Shown: positions 15,769 through 25,186 of the stretch, piece by piece
Position numbering within the stretch: the first letter of the stretch is position 1
Layout: the number at the start of each line of letters is the position of its first letter
DNA from: Roseibium hamelinense
Lineage (GTDB): Bacteria > Pseudomonadota > Alphaproteobacteria > Rhizobiales > Stappiaceae
Reading direction: 5' to 3'
DNA length: 64,000 nt
NCBI RefSeq assembly: GCF_007830545.1
Contig: NZ_VLLF01000001.1
Span: 682,001 to 746,000, forward strand
Translations under genes and position numbers: made by a program
The notes under the pieces: generated by a model
What the model was told of the DNA's origin: nothing
The model's input: the letters and a program-made list of their open reading frames with translations, nothing else
The model's database searches: none

Positions 15769-18018
15769 TTAAGCGACCGATACGATTCCGGCCGGTGAGC
15801 TCTGGGCCATGAACTTTGGGATTTCTCCGCCGGGCACCGCTTTGGAATACAGGAAGCCCTGCAAGTAGTCGCATTCGAGATCACGCAGGATATTGCGCTG
15901 CTCAATGGTCTCTACCCCCTCGGCCGTCACCGTAAGTCCGAGGGCTTTTGCAACGGCCAGAATCGACTTGACGACGGCAAGCGCGTCTTCGTCCTCATCC
16001 ATATGCATGATAAATGCCCGGTCAATTTTGATGCCGTCAACGGGCAGCTTGCGCAGGTAGCTGAACGAGGAATAGCCGGTCCCAAAATCGTCGATGACGA
16101 CACGTCCGCCTTGCTGCTGAATCCATTCCAGAAACGCGATGGTTTCCCGGTCATTGTTTAGGAAGAGCCCCTCGGTCACCTCAAACACCAGGCGGTCCAT
16201 AGGCATCCCCGAAATGTCGAGCGCTTTCTGGATATCCCGGTAAATTCGGGTCGATTGCGCCTGTTTCGGCGACAAATTCAGGTTCAGATTGATGTCGGGA
16301 CCAAGTGCCCCCAAAGACATGTATTCGGAAAGCGCGGCCTTGATCATCCAAGCGCCTACATCAATGATCATGCCGCTGGCCTCAGCCGCCTCGATCATGC
16401 GGCCGGTATGCAGGTAATCCCCGGCCGTTGTCCGGAACCGCATCAACGCTTCACAAGAATACAGTTTTTCCGAATTCGCTTCCAGAATGGGCTGATAATG
16501 GACCAGAAATTCGGTTTTTCCGGCCGTGCCGGTTAGAAGCGATGTCAGCCGCAGCCGTTCAAACGCGATTTCCTGCATGCTTGGATTGAATACGGAATAG
16601 GTTCCAACCCCGCGCTGGCGCAGATCGTTCAACGCGATAGACGCATAGCGGGACAGCTGGTCCGGATCCGTGCCGTGGTCCTCGGAATTGGAAAATCCGA
16701 GGCGCATCCGGATATTGAACACGTTGTCACCGACCGCAACAGGTTCATCGAACAAACGCTCAACAATTTCCACGACTTCCGTGATTTCATCGGCCTTGAC
16801 ACGATCAAGCAGCAAAACGAACTCATCGACTTCCTTGCGGGCAAGAACATGAGCCTTCGGGAACCCTTTGCGCAGCCGTTGTCCGACATTTTTCAGAAAA
16901 TTCGCCGCTTTCTCATCGCCGATGCCGTGGGCAATCATCTTGTAGCGCTGAATATCCAGAAGAACCGTCGTGGTCTGCTGTCCCAGTGCCTGTTGAGTGT
17001 GGAAAGCCTCGCGATAGGCTGCATAACTCGGCAGGCCAGTGAGATGATCTTCGAACGCCAGCTTGCGGATGTGCTCGACAAGCGCGGTCTTTTCGTAGCC
17101 AAGAGAAGTGTTGATGACGAACAGTTCGATGACTTCCGCGCCCAACCGGCGCTCCAGAACATCGTAGGGGATCCCGACAAAGACCGCTGCCCGCAAACCA
17201 TTCCGCGTCATAAGTGACAGGCAGGTGTTCCCTGGGTTTTTCTGTGTTTCACCCGACAAAATGCACTGGCGGATCGTGTTGCGCATGTCTTCCGACGGCA
17301 CCAGATCCAGCGATTTGCTGATGCAGGACGTGTACGCGCCGCCAGCAGCCAGAACCTTGATGGTGACATCATTGTTGGACGCCGTTTCAGCGTTCTCGGA
17401 ATCAACCGCGCAAATCATGGCTTCGGGCTCGATGCCGACCATGTTGGCGATCTGTTCGAGAATGCAGGCCGCAAACTCCCGCATATCGTTTTTTTCAATC
17501 AATACGCCAAAATTCTTGATCAGTTTTTTCAAGCTGCGCCGGTTGCGCTCGATCGAAATGATCAGCTTGTAACCACGGAGCGCGGTGATGATTGTCGTGA
17601 TCAGCTTTGCTCGGGTGAGCTCCGCCTTTTCTTTGTAATCATCGATTTCGTATTTCTTGATGACATCGGTCTGCGGGGCATAACCTGGCTGGCCGGTGCG
17701 CAAGATGAGGCGGGTAAAGTGATTATGCTGATCGCCGCGAATCCAGCTGACCAGATCAAGACCGGCCGTTTCGGTTTCCATCACCACATCAACCAGCGAC
17801 ACGGCAATATCGGCTTCGGCCTGCAAAATTTCCTTCGCCTCAGCCATGGACTTGGCATGGTAGAGCTTCAGCCCGCGCCCTTCGAGCTCGCAACCAGTCA
17901 GCGCAATGCGCGTGGCATCATGAACATCCGGATCGTCATCGACGATCAGCACTTTCCAAGGCTCCAGCTGTGGCGGCTGGGGAACTGGCTTGGCTTTCGC
18001 GAGAAAATCCATCGGCAT
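15769..18018 (-). CDS. response regulator with DUF3369, degenerate GGDEF and EAL domains
   Basis: The 749-residue protein is predicted to control cyclic-di-GMP. In order: a receiver (about 20-150) with VLIVDDDP and likely phospho-acceptor Asp77; a DUF3369 segment (about 160-310); a GGDEF domain whose active loop reads RKEVDEF instead of GGDEF; and an EAL domain (about 500-740) with CEALMRFR, FEVTEG, DDFGTGYSSFSYLRKLPVDGIKIDR in two conserved blocks, TAEGVET and QGFLYSKAV. The cyclase is probably dead while the phosphodiesterase keeps its key residues. The ATG at 18018 has AGGAG seven bases upstream and is preferred over the TTG at 18039. It follows its kinase by 17 bp. Confidence 0.9.
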   Translation of the reverse strand: MPMDFLAKAKPVPQPPQLEPWKVLIVDDDPDVHDATRIALTGCELEGRGLKLYHAKSMAEAKEILQAEADIAVSLVDVVMETETAGLDLVSWIRGDQHNHFTRLILRTGQPGYAPQTDVIKKYEIDDYKEKAELTRAKLITTIITALRGYKLIISIERNRRSLKKLIKNFGVLIEKNDMREFAACILEQIANMVGIEPEAMICAVDSENAETASNNDVTIKVLAAGGAYTSCISKSLDLVPSEDMRNTIRQCILSGETQKNPGNTCLSLMTRNGLRAAVFVGIPYDVLERRLGAEVIELFVINTSLGYEKTALVEHIRKLAFEDHLTGLPSYAAYREAFHTQQALGQQTTTVLLDIQRYKMIAHGIGDEKAANFLKNVGQRLRKGFPKAHVLARKEVDEFVLLLDRVKADEITEVVEIVERLFDEPVAVGDNVFNIRMRLGFSNSEDHGTDPDQLSRYASIALNDLRQRGVGTYSVFNPSMQEIAFERLRLTSLLTGTAGKTEFLVHYQPILEANSEKLYSCEALMRFRTTAGDYLHTGRMIEAAEASGMIIDVGAWMIKAALSEYMSLGALGPDINLNLNLSPKQAQSTRIYRDIQKALDISGMPMDRLVFEVTEGLFLNNDRETIAFLEWIQQQGGRVVIDDFGTGYSSFSYLRKLPVDGIKIDRAFIMHMDEDEDALAVVKSILAVAKALGLTVTAEGVETIEQRNILRDLECDYLQGFLYSKAVPGGEIPKFMAQSSPAGIVSVA

Positions 18019-18035
18019 GGGGTACTCCTTCCCGC

Positions 18036-19577
18036 TCAAGCGGCCGTCTTGGAAGCCGGCACTGCGGGCGGCAAATCAATTGTGAAAGTGGTTCCGGTTC
18101 CGACTTCCGAGACCACCGAAATCTGACCGCCAAGCACTTCCGTCACCAGGCGGTATACAATCGCCATTCCAAGGCCTGACCCGCCCTTGCCGAGCTTGGT
18201 CGTAAAAAACGGTTCAAACAGCCGTTTCAAGTGGCCTTCGGGAATGCCGCAGCCGTAATCCTTGCAGGTCACTGTGGTATGCCCCGATGCGGCCACCTGG
18301 GTTTCGATCTCGACAACACCGTTTGTCTCGTCTTCGTAAGCATGTTTGACGGCATTCTCGACGAGATTGGTGATGATCTGGCTGACAGCTCCGGGATAGC
18401 TGTCAATCACTGTGTTCGCATGCAGGTGAAGCTTCACGGTATACGGTGTCTTTTTCAGCGAAGGCTGCAGGGTTGCCAGCGTTTCGCGGATAATGTGATC
18501 GACATTGAACTCACGCCGCTTTTCGCTTTGACGATCAACTGCGACCTGGCGGAAATTTTGAACCAGCTCACGGGCGCGGCCGAGTGTTTTTTCAATAACG
18601 TTGGAGGCGTCTCCGATGCGGGAAATCTCTGCATTGAGATCATCCAGCGTCAATTCTTCCGCCTGGATCTTGTCTTTGAGATGCCCCGTGCTCTCAGTAA
18701 TGGTGGTTGCCGCAATCAGCCCATTGCCAAGCGGCGTATTGAGTTCATGGGACACACCAGCAACCAACGCCCCAAGTGCTGCAAGGTTGTCGGCCTGGAT
18801 GAGTTCTTCTTGAACCTTTTTGAGCTGTTCTGTGCGCTCGGTGACAAGATCCTCCAGGTTCATCTGATAGTCTTGGATCTGCTTCAAATCCGCATGGCGT
18901 TTGCCGACCATGGTCTGAAGCGAGCTTGCCAGAATACCAATCTCGTCGGTCCGCCCCGGCATTAGCTCTCCTCGGGGCGGATCCTCGATCAAACGGGGCG
19001 TTTGAAGATATGTGACAATGGACGACAGCGGAATTCCAATCAGACGGCGGAAAATAGCCCTTAGAATGACACCAAGCATGACCAAATAGATGACAATGCT
19101 TAGAACAGTCGTCGTGACAACGGAGACGACCTGATCGTAGATCACGCTGCGATCGATGATGAAGTAAACCGAGCCAATCTTGTCGGAGTTTGCGTAGATC
19201 GCCGGGCTGACGAGATCGTATTTGATCACATTTTTGTTCTGAATTTCGGATTTGACGCCATAAGTTCCCGTATCCGGTGTTTCGACCCAGACACTTTCGA
19301 CCGCTTTCAAGCTCAACAAACCCTGAACGATTTGCAAGGCGCTCTCTTCGTTGATCGACCATACTGCGCGTTCGAGCGGTTCTTTCGCGGATAAGAACAG
19401 GGCTTCAGTGGTCGTGGTCGCCTGATCGAGCTCGCGATCCCAGAGAACCTTTGCAAATATTCCGATGAACACGAACCCCAAAAGTCCGAAGGAAATCAGG
19501 GTGTACAGGATAAAGGTACGAGAAAGGCTTTCATGCCGCCCTTTCGCCTGCCGATTGGCTGCCTCTTCTGTGACCAC
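18036..19577 (-). CDS. membrane sensor histidine kinase
   Basis: The 513-residue kinase has two membrane segments (about 22-45 and 151-175) flanking a periplasmic sensor region of about 105 residues, then a linker and coiled coil (about 235-262). The phospho-acceptor helix is VAGVSHELNTPLGN with His277. The ATPase domain has N box NLVENAVKHAYED, G1 DYGCGIPEG, F box FEPFFTTK and G2 GSGLGMAIVY. It starts at GTG. It almost certainly phosphorylates the DUF3369/EAL regulator encoded next. The signal sensed is unknown. Upstream bases 19578-19842 are A+T-rich and hold no gene; promoters for this gene probably lie there. Confidence 0.92.
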   Translation of the reverse strand: MVTEEAANRQAKGRHESLSRTFILYTLISFGLLGFVFIGIFAKVLWDRELDQATTTTEALFLSAKEPLERAVWSINEESALQIVQGLLSLKAVESVWVETPDTGTYGVKSEIQNKNVIKYDLVSPAIYANSDKIGSVYFIIDRSVIYDQVVSVVTTTVLSIVIYLVMLGVILRAIFRRLIGIPLSSIVTYLQTPRLIEDPPRGELMPGRTDEIGILASSLQTMVGKRHADLKQIQDYQMNLEDLVTERTEQLKKVQEELIQADNLAALGALVAGVSHELNTPLGNGLIAATTITESTGHLKDKIQAEELTLDDLNAEISRIGDASNVIEKTLGRARELVQNFRQVAVDRQSEKRREFNVDHIIRETLATLQPSLKKTPYTVKLHLHANTVIDSYPGAVSQIITNLVENAVKHAYEDETNGVVEIETQVAASGHTTVTCKDYGCGIPEGHLKRLFEPFFTTKLGKGGSGLGMAIVYRLVTEVLGGQISVVSEVGTGTTFTIDLPPAVPASKTAA

Positions 19578-19842
19578 CTATTCCCCCAAGCCTGTGTTTG
19601 TCTGGCCCTTCGGAACCCCGCCGCATGAGACAGGGTTCCCTGGAGTTTTCGTATGCTCAAGCCACTCGAACACACAATACCCCGCAATTCCAGCAACGAT
19701 ACTCCGCCGAGAATACTAAATATTTGTATAAAATATCAAAAATAACAATACCGGCACATTCTACTACTTTACAGAACGTTACGACATAAGCCGCAACCTT
19801 CAGGCAGGCTGTAACAGTTAAGTTTAGCTTAAGCAGAAGCTC

Positions 19843-20805
19843 TCAGGAGGCACCTATTTTAATAGCTGGCAAAGTTTTTCTCGTTTTGCAATCAGCTAAG
19901 TAGAGCATCTCCACATCTGCCGGATTGCAAAGATTTGTGCCGGATGTCATCGCCGCAGCAGCGCCCGTGCACACCGCGAACCGGAATGCCTCCTTGATCC
20001 CGTGTCCCTGGTTGAGCGCAAACACCATCGCCGCGACAAAGCTGTCGCCCGCACCGACCGCCGACTTTGCGGCTACGTGGATGGCCGGTACCCTTTCACA
20101 AATGCCGTTCCCAACGAGCAGCGCCCCTTTTGTTCCAAGTGTGAGCGCGACAAACTCGACGATGCCCGATGTTACAAGCCTGTCGGCCTCTTCGATGGCG
20201 TCTTTTTCGCTCAACTCCCGGCCGGCCAGCTTTTGAAGCTCGCCAATGCTTGGCTTGAACAGAAAAACCGGCCCCCGCTTCAAAGCCTCGGTCAGCGCCG
20301 GTCCGGAGGTGTCGAGAACAAACCGCGCACCTTTTTCGCGTGCGATCTCAGCCATTCGCGCGTAGGTGTCCACCGGCGCGCCGAGCGGCAATGACCCGCT
20401 GGCGATGACATAACCGGCATTGGACCGCTTCAGAAAATCGAACAAGTGCGCAAGTTCCGCCTCGCTCACCGTCGGCCCCTCGGGCACGAACCGGTATTCG
20501 AACCCGCTGGTTTCTTCAAGAACGGAAAAAGCAAGCCGCACATCACCGGCAATCTGAAACGAATGCAGGTCGATGGACGTCTGTTTCAGGAAATCGTGCA
20601 ACAAAGAACCGGCGGCGCCACCCTGGCAGTAGGCAAGCGCAGGCCGCTCCCCTAAAGCCGTCAGCACACGCGCCACATTGACGCCGCCGCCGCCCGGATG
20701 ATGGCGCGGGTTCGTTGTCCTGATCTTGTGCATCGGCTGAATGCGGGCAGTATCGCAAGACACATCAACTGTTGGGTTCAACGCTATCGCAAGAATCGAA
20801 GACAT
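19843..20805 (-). CDS. PfkB-family sugar-phosphate kinase (PfkB/FruK/LacC group)
   Basis: The 320-residue ribokinase-like enzyme has the group start LAIALNPTVDVS, the substrate loop HHPGGGGVNVARVL (about 32-45) and the catalytic GAGDSFVAAM near residue 250, with Asp as base. The group phosphorylates fructose-6-phosphate, fructose-1-phosphate or tagatose-6-phosphate. The PGGGGVNVAR loop is most like E. coli Pfk-2. The ATG at 20805 is preferred because homology begins there with GGAAC upstream; the longer frame to 20871 adds 22 unrelated residues. It stands alone, with no PTS or aldolase gene nearby, so the exact substrate is open. Confidence 0.82.
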   Translation of the reverse strand: MSSILAIALNPTVDVSCDTARIQPMHKIRTTNPRHHPGGGGVNVARVLTALGERPALAYCQGGAAGSLLHDFLKQTSIDLHSFQIAGDVRLAFSVLEETSGFEYRFVPEGPTVSEAELAHLFDFLKRSNAGYVIASGSLPLGAPVDTYARMAEIAREKGARFVLDTSGPALTEALKRGPVFLFKPSIGELQKLAGRELSEKDAIEEADRLVTSGIVEFVALTLGTKGALLVGNGICERVPAIHVAAKSAVGAGDSFVAAMVFALNQGHGIKEAFRFAVCTGAAAAMTSGTNLCNPADVEMLYLADCKTRKTLPAIKIGAS

Positions 20806-20942
20806 AAATAGTTCCGTACCAAGAATGCTGCGCAAACAAGGTATCTGTGCCTCGCCAGCGCTTTGAGCCACGGCAAACTTGCATGGTGAGACGGTGCCCG
20901 GCTTTGATCATCCGCAAAAGCGCGCGCAAGCGGCCCCGCCTG

Positions 20943-21686
20943 TCAGACCAGCTCAACCAAAATTTTAAGGGCGAGGATCGTCAAAAGTGCAAGAATGATC
21001 TTGTCAAACACATGCGGCTGGATGCGCCGCGCCAGAAACTGGCCCACCGGCATGCCGGCAAGTACGGCACCGGTTGCGCCAAGCCCGATCATGAACCGGT
21101 CGAATGACATCAATTCCAGTGCAATCATCCGCTCCAGCTGCGCCGCCGACATGACGGCAAAAAACACAGAGATTGTCGCCACGAACTGACGACGCTCGAC
21201 TTTCAACGCATTGAGGAAGGTCAGTGACGCGGGTGCCGATATGCCGGTTGCCCCTTGCAGAATGCCGCCGACTAGTCCGGCCGGTCCTGCAATCCAAAGC
21301 CCCCGGGACCAGGCCAGCCGCCAATCGGCCTTGAGGACGCGAAAACCGACATAGGCCAAAACCGCCAGGGCCATGGCGAGTGACAGGGCATCTGAGGGAA
21401 GCCCGTCGAGCAGGTAGGTGCCGAAAACAACGCCGAGTGCACCACCACCGGCAAAAAGAAGAACAAACCGGCCCGGCAGCAAACTCTGCCGGAAACGGAC
21501 GGACTGCCAGATATTTGTTAAAAGATTAGGCACCGCAAAAATGACGACAGCCAATTGAACGTTGAACAAGGCGGCGAGAACCGGCACGCCGATGACCGGC
21601 GCACCTGCCCCAGTCGCGCCTTTCAAAACCCCGCCAAGCGCACAAGCAGCCAAAGCGGCCAGCAAACTCCAAATATCGAAGGTCAT
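20943..21686 (-). CDS. TauE/SafE-family membrane exporter
   Basis: The 247-residue protein is almost entirely hydrophobic with about eight membrane segments. It shows the internal repeat of the family: LKGATGAGAPVIGVPVL near residue 22 and LQGATGISAPASLTFLNAL near residue 143. TauE/SafE proteins export sulfite, sulfoacetate or related organosulfur anions; others have unknown cargo. It is 137 bp from the sugar kinase and divergent from znuA, with no sulfonate genes adjacent, so the cargo cannot be assigned. Confidence 0.85.
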   Translation of the reverse strand: MTFDIWSLLAALAACALGGVLKGATGAGAPVIGVPVLAALFNVQLAVVIFAVPNLLTNIWQSVRFRQSLLPGRFVLLFAGGGALGVVFGTYLLDGLPSDALSLAMALAVLAYVGFRVLKADWRLAWSRGLWIAGPAGLVGGILQGATGISAPASLTFLNALKVERRQFVATISVFFAVMSAAQLERMIALELMSFDRFMIGLGATGAVLAGMPVGQFLARRIQPHVFDKIILALLTILALKILVELV

Positions 21687-21811
21687 GTTTTGAAATCATC
21701 CGATCGGTGACGGGCGGTCTGCTAGGAAGGGATAGCTTCTTAGCCCGTGGACACGGCACCCTGCAATATCGGTAGCGGGCGCCAGCGAGGCTTGATGCCA
21801 AAAATATGTGA

Positions 21812-21841
21812 TGTTATAGAGTAACGCGTTACATAATTACA
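21812..21841. promoter_or_regulatory. Zur-like palindromic operator upstream of znuA
   Basis: A 30-bp imperfect palindrome is centred on GTAACGCGTTAC (21821-21832, perfect) with outer arms TGTTAT and ATTACA. It sits about 20 bp before the znuA start. Its TGTTAT...TAAC composition resembles alphaproteobacterial Zur sites, and its place before a zinc-uptake gene fits zinc repression. The assignment rests on resemblance and position. Confidence 0.55.
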
Positions 21842-21859
21842 CCTCGGACGGAGTATCCC

Positions 21860-23092
21860 GTGCCCCGACACCAAACCAAACACAGCTCCCATTCACGCGC
21901 GCTCAGATCAGCTTTTTTGGCCGCCACAATCCTGTCGGCCAGCGCAGCGGGCAGCGCCGCGCACGAAGCGCCGAAGGTCGTCACCTCGATCAAACCGGTC
22001 CATTCCCTGACAGCGAGCATTATGGCGGGCGTCGCCGACCCGGTGCTTTTGATTGACGGAGCAGCCTCTCCGCACGGCTTTTCGCTGAAACCGTCTCAAG
22101 CACAAGACCTGCAGTCTGCGGATATGGTCATTTGGGTTGGGCCAAATCTCGCCCCGTCGCTTGAAAAACCACTCGGCACTCTGGCGGAAAACGCGAAGGT
22201 GATCACGCTTTCCCAAACACCCGGGATCACGCAGCTCCCGTTCCGCGAAGACGCAAACTTCGAAGCGCATGATCATGGTGACCAGGATGACCATGGTCAC
22301 GAAGAACATGCCGGCCATAGCCATGACGACCATGCACATGGCGAAGAGAAACACGATGACCATGGTCACGAGGATCACGCCGGTCACAGCCATGACGACC
22401 ATGCGCATGACGAAGAGAAACACGATGATCATGGTCACGAGGATCACGCCGGTCATAGCCATGATGAGCATGCGCATGGTGAAGACAAGCACGATGACCA
22501 TGGCCACGCCGAGGCCACTCCGGCAAAAGCCGACGGGCACGATCACCACGACCACTCACATCACGATCATGCTTTCGACCCGCACATTTGGCTTGATCCT
22601 GAAAATGCTCGGATCATGGCGCGCGAGATTGCGGAGCATCTAGGCGAGATCGACCCGGATCACGCGTCGGTCTACGCCGACAACCTGGCCAAACTGGAAA
22701 CGTCCTTGAGTGATATCTCAGCCAAGGTCGATGCGATGGTCGCGCCTGTACGCGGACAGCGGTATGTCGTGTTCCACGATGCCTACCGGTATTTTGAAGA
22801 ACGGTTCGATTTGCCGGCAACCGGGGCCATCAACCTGTCTCCGGAAGTTGCACCCGGGGCTGAACGGTTCGGCAAAATTCAGGCTAAAATCCGCGATCTG
22901 GATGTTCGCTGCGTTTTCGCAGAACCTCAGTTTGAACCAAAGCTTGTGGAAGTGGCGATCGAAGGCTCGAATGCCAAACAGGCGACACTGGATCCGCTCG
23001 GCGCAACATTGGAAAACGGACCCGATTTGTATGGCGAGCTCATCCTTGGGATGGCTGAATCGTTCGGAACATGCTTGGCCGATCCCTCTTGA
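21860..23092 (+). CDS. znuA: zinc ABC transporter substrate-binding protein ZnuA, His-rich
   Basis: The 410-residue protein has a signal peptide (cleaved after SAAGSAAHEA) and the cluster A-I metal-binding layout: VVTSIKPVHSLTASIM, PHGFSLKPSQ (first His ligand), FDPHIWLDPENA (second), FHDAYRYFEERF (third), and a C-terminal Asp/Glu site. The flexible loop (about 135-240) is extremely rich in His, Asp and Glu and contains three tandem 23-residue repeats. It binds periplasmic zinc for ZnuBC. It starts at GTG with GACGGAG upstream, behind a Zur-like palindrome. No znuB or znuC is in the window, so the partner membrane genes lie elsewhere. Confidence 0.93.
   Translation: MPRHQTKHSSHSRALRSAFLAATILSASAAGSAAHEAPKVVTSIKPVHSLTASIMAGVADPVLLIDGAASPHGFSLKPSQAQDLQSADMVIWVGPNLAPSLEKPLGTLAENAKVITLSQTPGITQLPFREDANFEAHDHGDQDDHGHEEHAGHSHDDHAHGEEKHDDHGHEDHAGHSHDDHAHDEEKHDDHGHEDHAGHSHDEHAHGEDKHDDHGHAEATPAKADGHDHHDHSHHDHAFDPHIWLDPENARIMAREIAEHLGEIDPDHASVYADNLAKLETSLSDISAKVDAMVAPVRGQRYVVFHDAYRYFEERFDLPATGAINLSPEVAPGAERFGKIQAKIRDLDVRCVFAEPQFEPKLVEVAIEGSNAKQATLDPLGATLENGPDLYGELILGMAESFGTCLADPS
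22286..22492 (+). repeat. three tandem 69-bp repeats coding His-rich loop
   Basis: Three consecutive 69-bp units (22286, 22355, 22424) code for nearly identical 23-residue blocks of the type DDHGHEDHAGHSHDDHAHGEEKH, given here as DDHGHEDHAGH then SHDDHAHGEEKH. A fourth unit breaks off after DDHGH. Unit number is likely to vary between strains by slippage or recombination. Confidence 0.9.
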
Positions 23093-23124
23093 GCTCGTTG
23101 AACGTGATCAACGCTCCTGGAAAT

Positions 23125-23157
23125 GATAAAGCCGCGCTGCCAAAGCGCGGCTTTATC
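23125..23157. terminator. bidirectional intrinsic terminator
   Basis: GATAAAGCCGCGCT (23125-23138) pairs perfectly with AGCGCGGCTTTATC (23144-23157) over GCCAA. The A/T ends give T-runs on both strands. It lies between the stops of znuA and the convergent L,D-transpeptidase gene. Confidence 0.88.
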
Positions 23158-23179
23158 TTATTCGTCTGGAACACACTCA

Positions 23180-25186
23180 TCAGGATGTTCGGGCAGCATC
23201 CCGAGTTTTTTCGGTCTTCTCGAGCGCTTTCAACAAATGCCGGTCGCGGTCATAGACATCGGCGAAATACCCGATCGTCCCGTCTGCTTCAGGCCAAGCC
23301 GTGAAGTAGGACACATAAACCGGGATATTGCCCTCAACCTTTTCCTGGCGGTTCTGCCCCTGCGCGATCTGGCCCGTAACATAGTCCTTCGATTTGCCAA
23401 GCACGGCAGCGGCCATCGCCTTCGGATCTTCAAGGCGCACACAGCCGTGGCTGAATGCCCGCGCATCTTTCTGGAAAAGCCGCTTGTGCGGCGTGTCATG
23501 CATGTAAATGTGATGGCGGTTCGGGAACAGAATTTTCACTTCGCCAAGAGCATTCGAGCGGCCCGGGTATTGCCGGACATTGACGGATTGCTGCTTGGAG
23601 GCAACCGCGTACCAGTTGACGGAGGCAGATGACACCTGCCGGCCTGACGGTGTGGTCACCTCGTATCCCGACCGGTCGAGATATGTCGGGTCGTTGACCA
23701 GTTTCGGAATCATCTCATTGACGATGATAGAATACGGAACGCCCCAGTAGGGGTTGTATTCCACGACTTCGATTTCATCGTAGAAAAAGTTTGTCTGGTT
23801 GGACTTCTTGCCGACAACAACACGCATCGACAGCGCCTGTTCACCAGGGTTTGTGTAGGTTACCGTGTATGCTGGCTGGTTGATAAACACCTTGCGCGCG
23901 CCAAGCTCCTCGGGAAGCCAGCGGCTGCGCTCCATTGCAAGTTCGACCTTCGCGATCTTGGCCGCATTCGTAACGCCCACAAGCGCTCGGATGGTGTTTT
24001 TGCCGACAATCCCGTCCGGCGTCAGATCCTGTTCTTTCTGGTAGGCCTTGACCAGAGCAACAAGCTCTGGCGTGTAGTCTTCGCCATCAACATAAGCAGA
24101 CAGCGTGTCGGAATGCTCTGCCTTCAGGGCCTCGGACCCGTTTTTGCGGATCGCGGCAACAATGTTTTTCACTTCCGGGCTTGAGCGCCCGGCCTTCAAA
24201 AATGTACCCGGCGCAATCTCGATGACCTCGGTTTCTTCATCGGCTGCCCGCAAGGCTGCAAGCTCGGTGACCAAAGCCTTGAAGTGCGTGCTTTGCGGCT
24301 GATGTGAGACGATATCGGTTTGAACATAAGAGGATTTGCTCAGATCCTCAAAGGCGGCGACCAGATCCACATCATGGCGCGGCAGGTCGTGATAGCCTGA
24401 CAAACGGTTTGGATCGACCCGCCCGCGGGTCCCATCGAGAATGTAGGTGGCAACCGCTGCCGACAGCTCCATTTCAAACTGCATCAAGGCGACTTGGCGC
24501 GCGGTGACCTCAGCCTCAGCGGCTGTCACCAGTGCATTTTCGGCTGCAGCCCCAAAGTCTGGCATTGAAACCTTGTAGTCGTCCGGATTGAGGCCAAACT
24601 TTCCGGCGTCCGCCAATGTCATAATCGCCTGAAGCGCTTTCGGACTTACGTCGTCTCCCTCAATCCAGAGGAAGTTCGGGTGTTCGCGGTAAAAAGCATT
24701 CAGCGCCTCACCCACTTCTGGAAGCGCCTTCAAGGTCATTGTCTTGAGCGCCGGGCGTGCCTTATCGAATGGGGTCAACACCACCGGGGCAGCCGGTTCT
24801 GTGACGGCGCCAATTCCGCTGTCCGGCGTGCCTTCGGCGGACTGCGCAACTGACGCGGTCTTAACCTCCGACAAACCCTTCAGAGAAACCGTCTGCCATG
24901 CATCCGGCTTGTAGGTATAGTATTTCGGTGCCGACACCTTTACCCGGACTGCCTTCTTCCGCTGCAACTCCTGTTGACGCTGATGTTCCTGACGCCGCTG
25001 GTGTTCGGGATTGAAAATGCGCTGAAAGAAATTCTGCGCAGCCGCTTCGTCTGTACCGCCGAAAACAACGGCACCGGACAGGCCCGTCGTCAGAACGCTT
25101 GCCATCAGGGCATTGGAAATCAAGGACCGGCCGGACCTCCTGGCGGACTTTCCGTGAAATACCGGCTTCGAATTGGTTGCGCGCAT
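23180..25186 (-). CDS. L,D-transpeptidase (YcbB/LdtD type) with peptidoglycan-binding domain
   Basis: The 668-residue protein has an N-terminal signal/anchor (LISNALMASVLTTGLSGAVVFGG) and a basic, Gln-rich linker (EHQRRQEHQRQQELQRKK). A large scaffold domain follows, then a peptidoglycan-binding-1 domain near 385-415 (LVALVKAYQKEQDLTPDGIVGKNTI in two halves). The YkuD catalytic domain (about 445-620) has HMDTPHK-like substrate residues (MHDTPHKRLF) and the active-site block SHGCVRLEDP with nucleophile Cys. It forms 3-3 cross-links in periplasmic peptidoglycan. The size and layout match E. coli YcbB. It stands alone between two intergenic regions. Confidence 0.9.
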   Translation of the reverse strand: MRATNSKPVFHGKSARRSGRSLISNALMASVLTTGLSGAVVFGGTDEAAAQNFFQRIFNPEHQRRQEHQRQQELQRKKAVRVKVSAPKYYTYKPDAWQTVSLKGLSEVKTASVAQSAEGTPDSGIGAVTEPAAPVVLTPFDKARPALKTMTLKALPEVGEALNAFYREHPNFLWIEGDDVSPKALQAIMTLADAGKFGLNPDDYKVSMPDFGAAAENALVTAAEAEVTARQVALMQFEMELSAAVATYILDGTRGRVDPNRLSGYHDLPRHDVDLVAAFEDLSKSSYVQTDIVSHQPQSTHFKALVTELAALRAADEETEVIEIAPGTFLKAGRSSPEVKNIVAAIRKNGSEALKAEHSDTLSAYVDGEDYTPELVALVKAYQKEQDLTPDGIVGKNTIRALVGVTNAAKIAKVELAMERSRWLPEELGARKVFINQPAYTVTYTNPGEQALSMRVVVGKKSNQTNFFYDEIEVVEYNPYWGVPYSIIVNEMIPKLVNDPTYLDRSGYEVTTPSGRQVSSASVNWYAVASKQQSVNVRQYPGRSNALGEVKILFPNRHHIYMHDTPHKRLFQKDARAFSHGCVRLEDPKAMAAAVLGKSKDYVTGQIAQGQNRQEKVEGNIPVYVSYFTAWPEADGTIGYFADVYDRDRHLLKALEKTEKTRDAARTS

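Noticed and set aside
22286..22492. Tandem repeats as a possible CRISPR array
   Set aside because: The repeats are contiguous with no spacers, lie in frame within znuA and code for a known type of His-rich loop.
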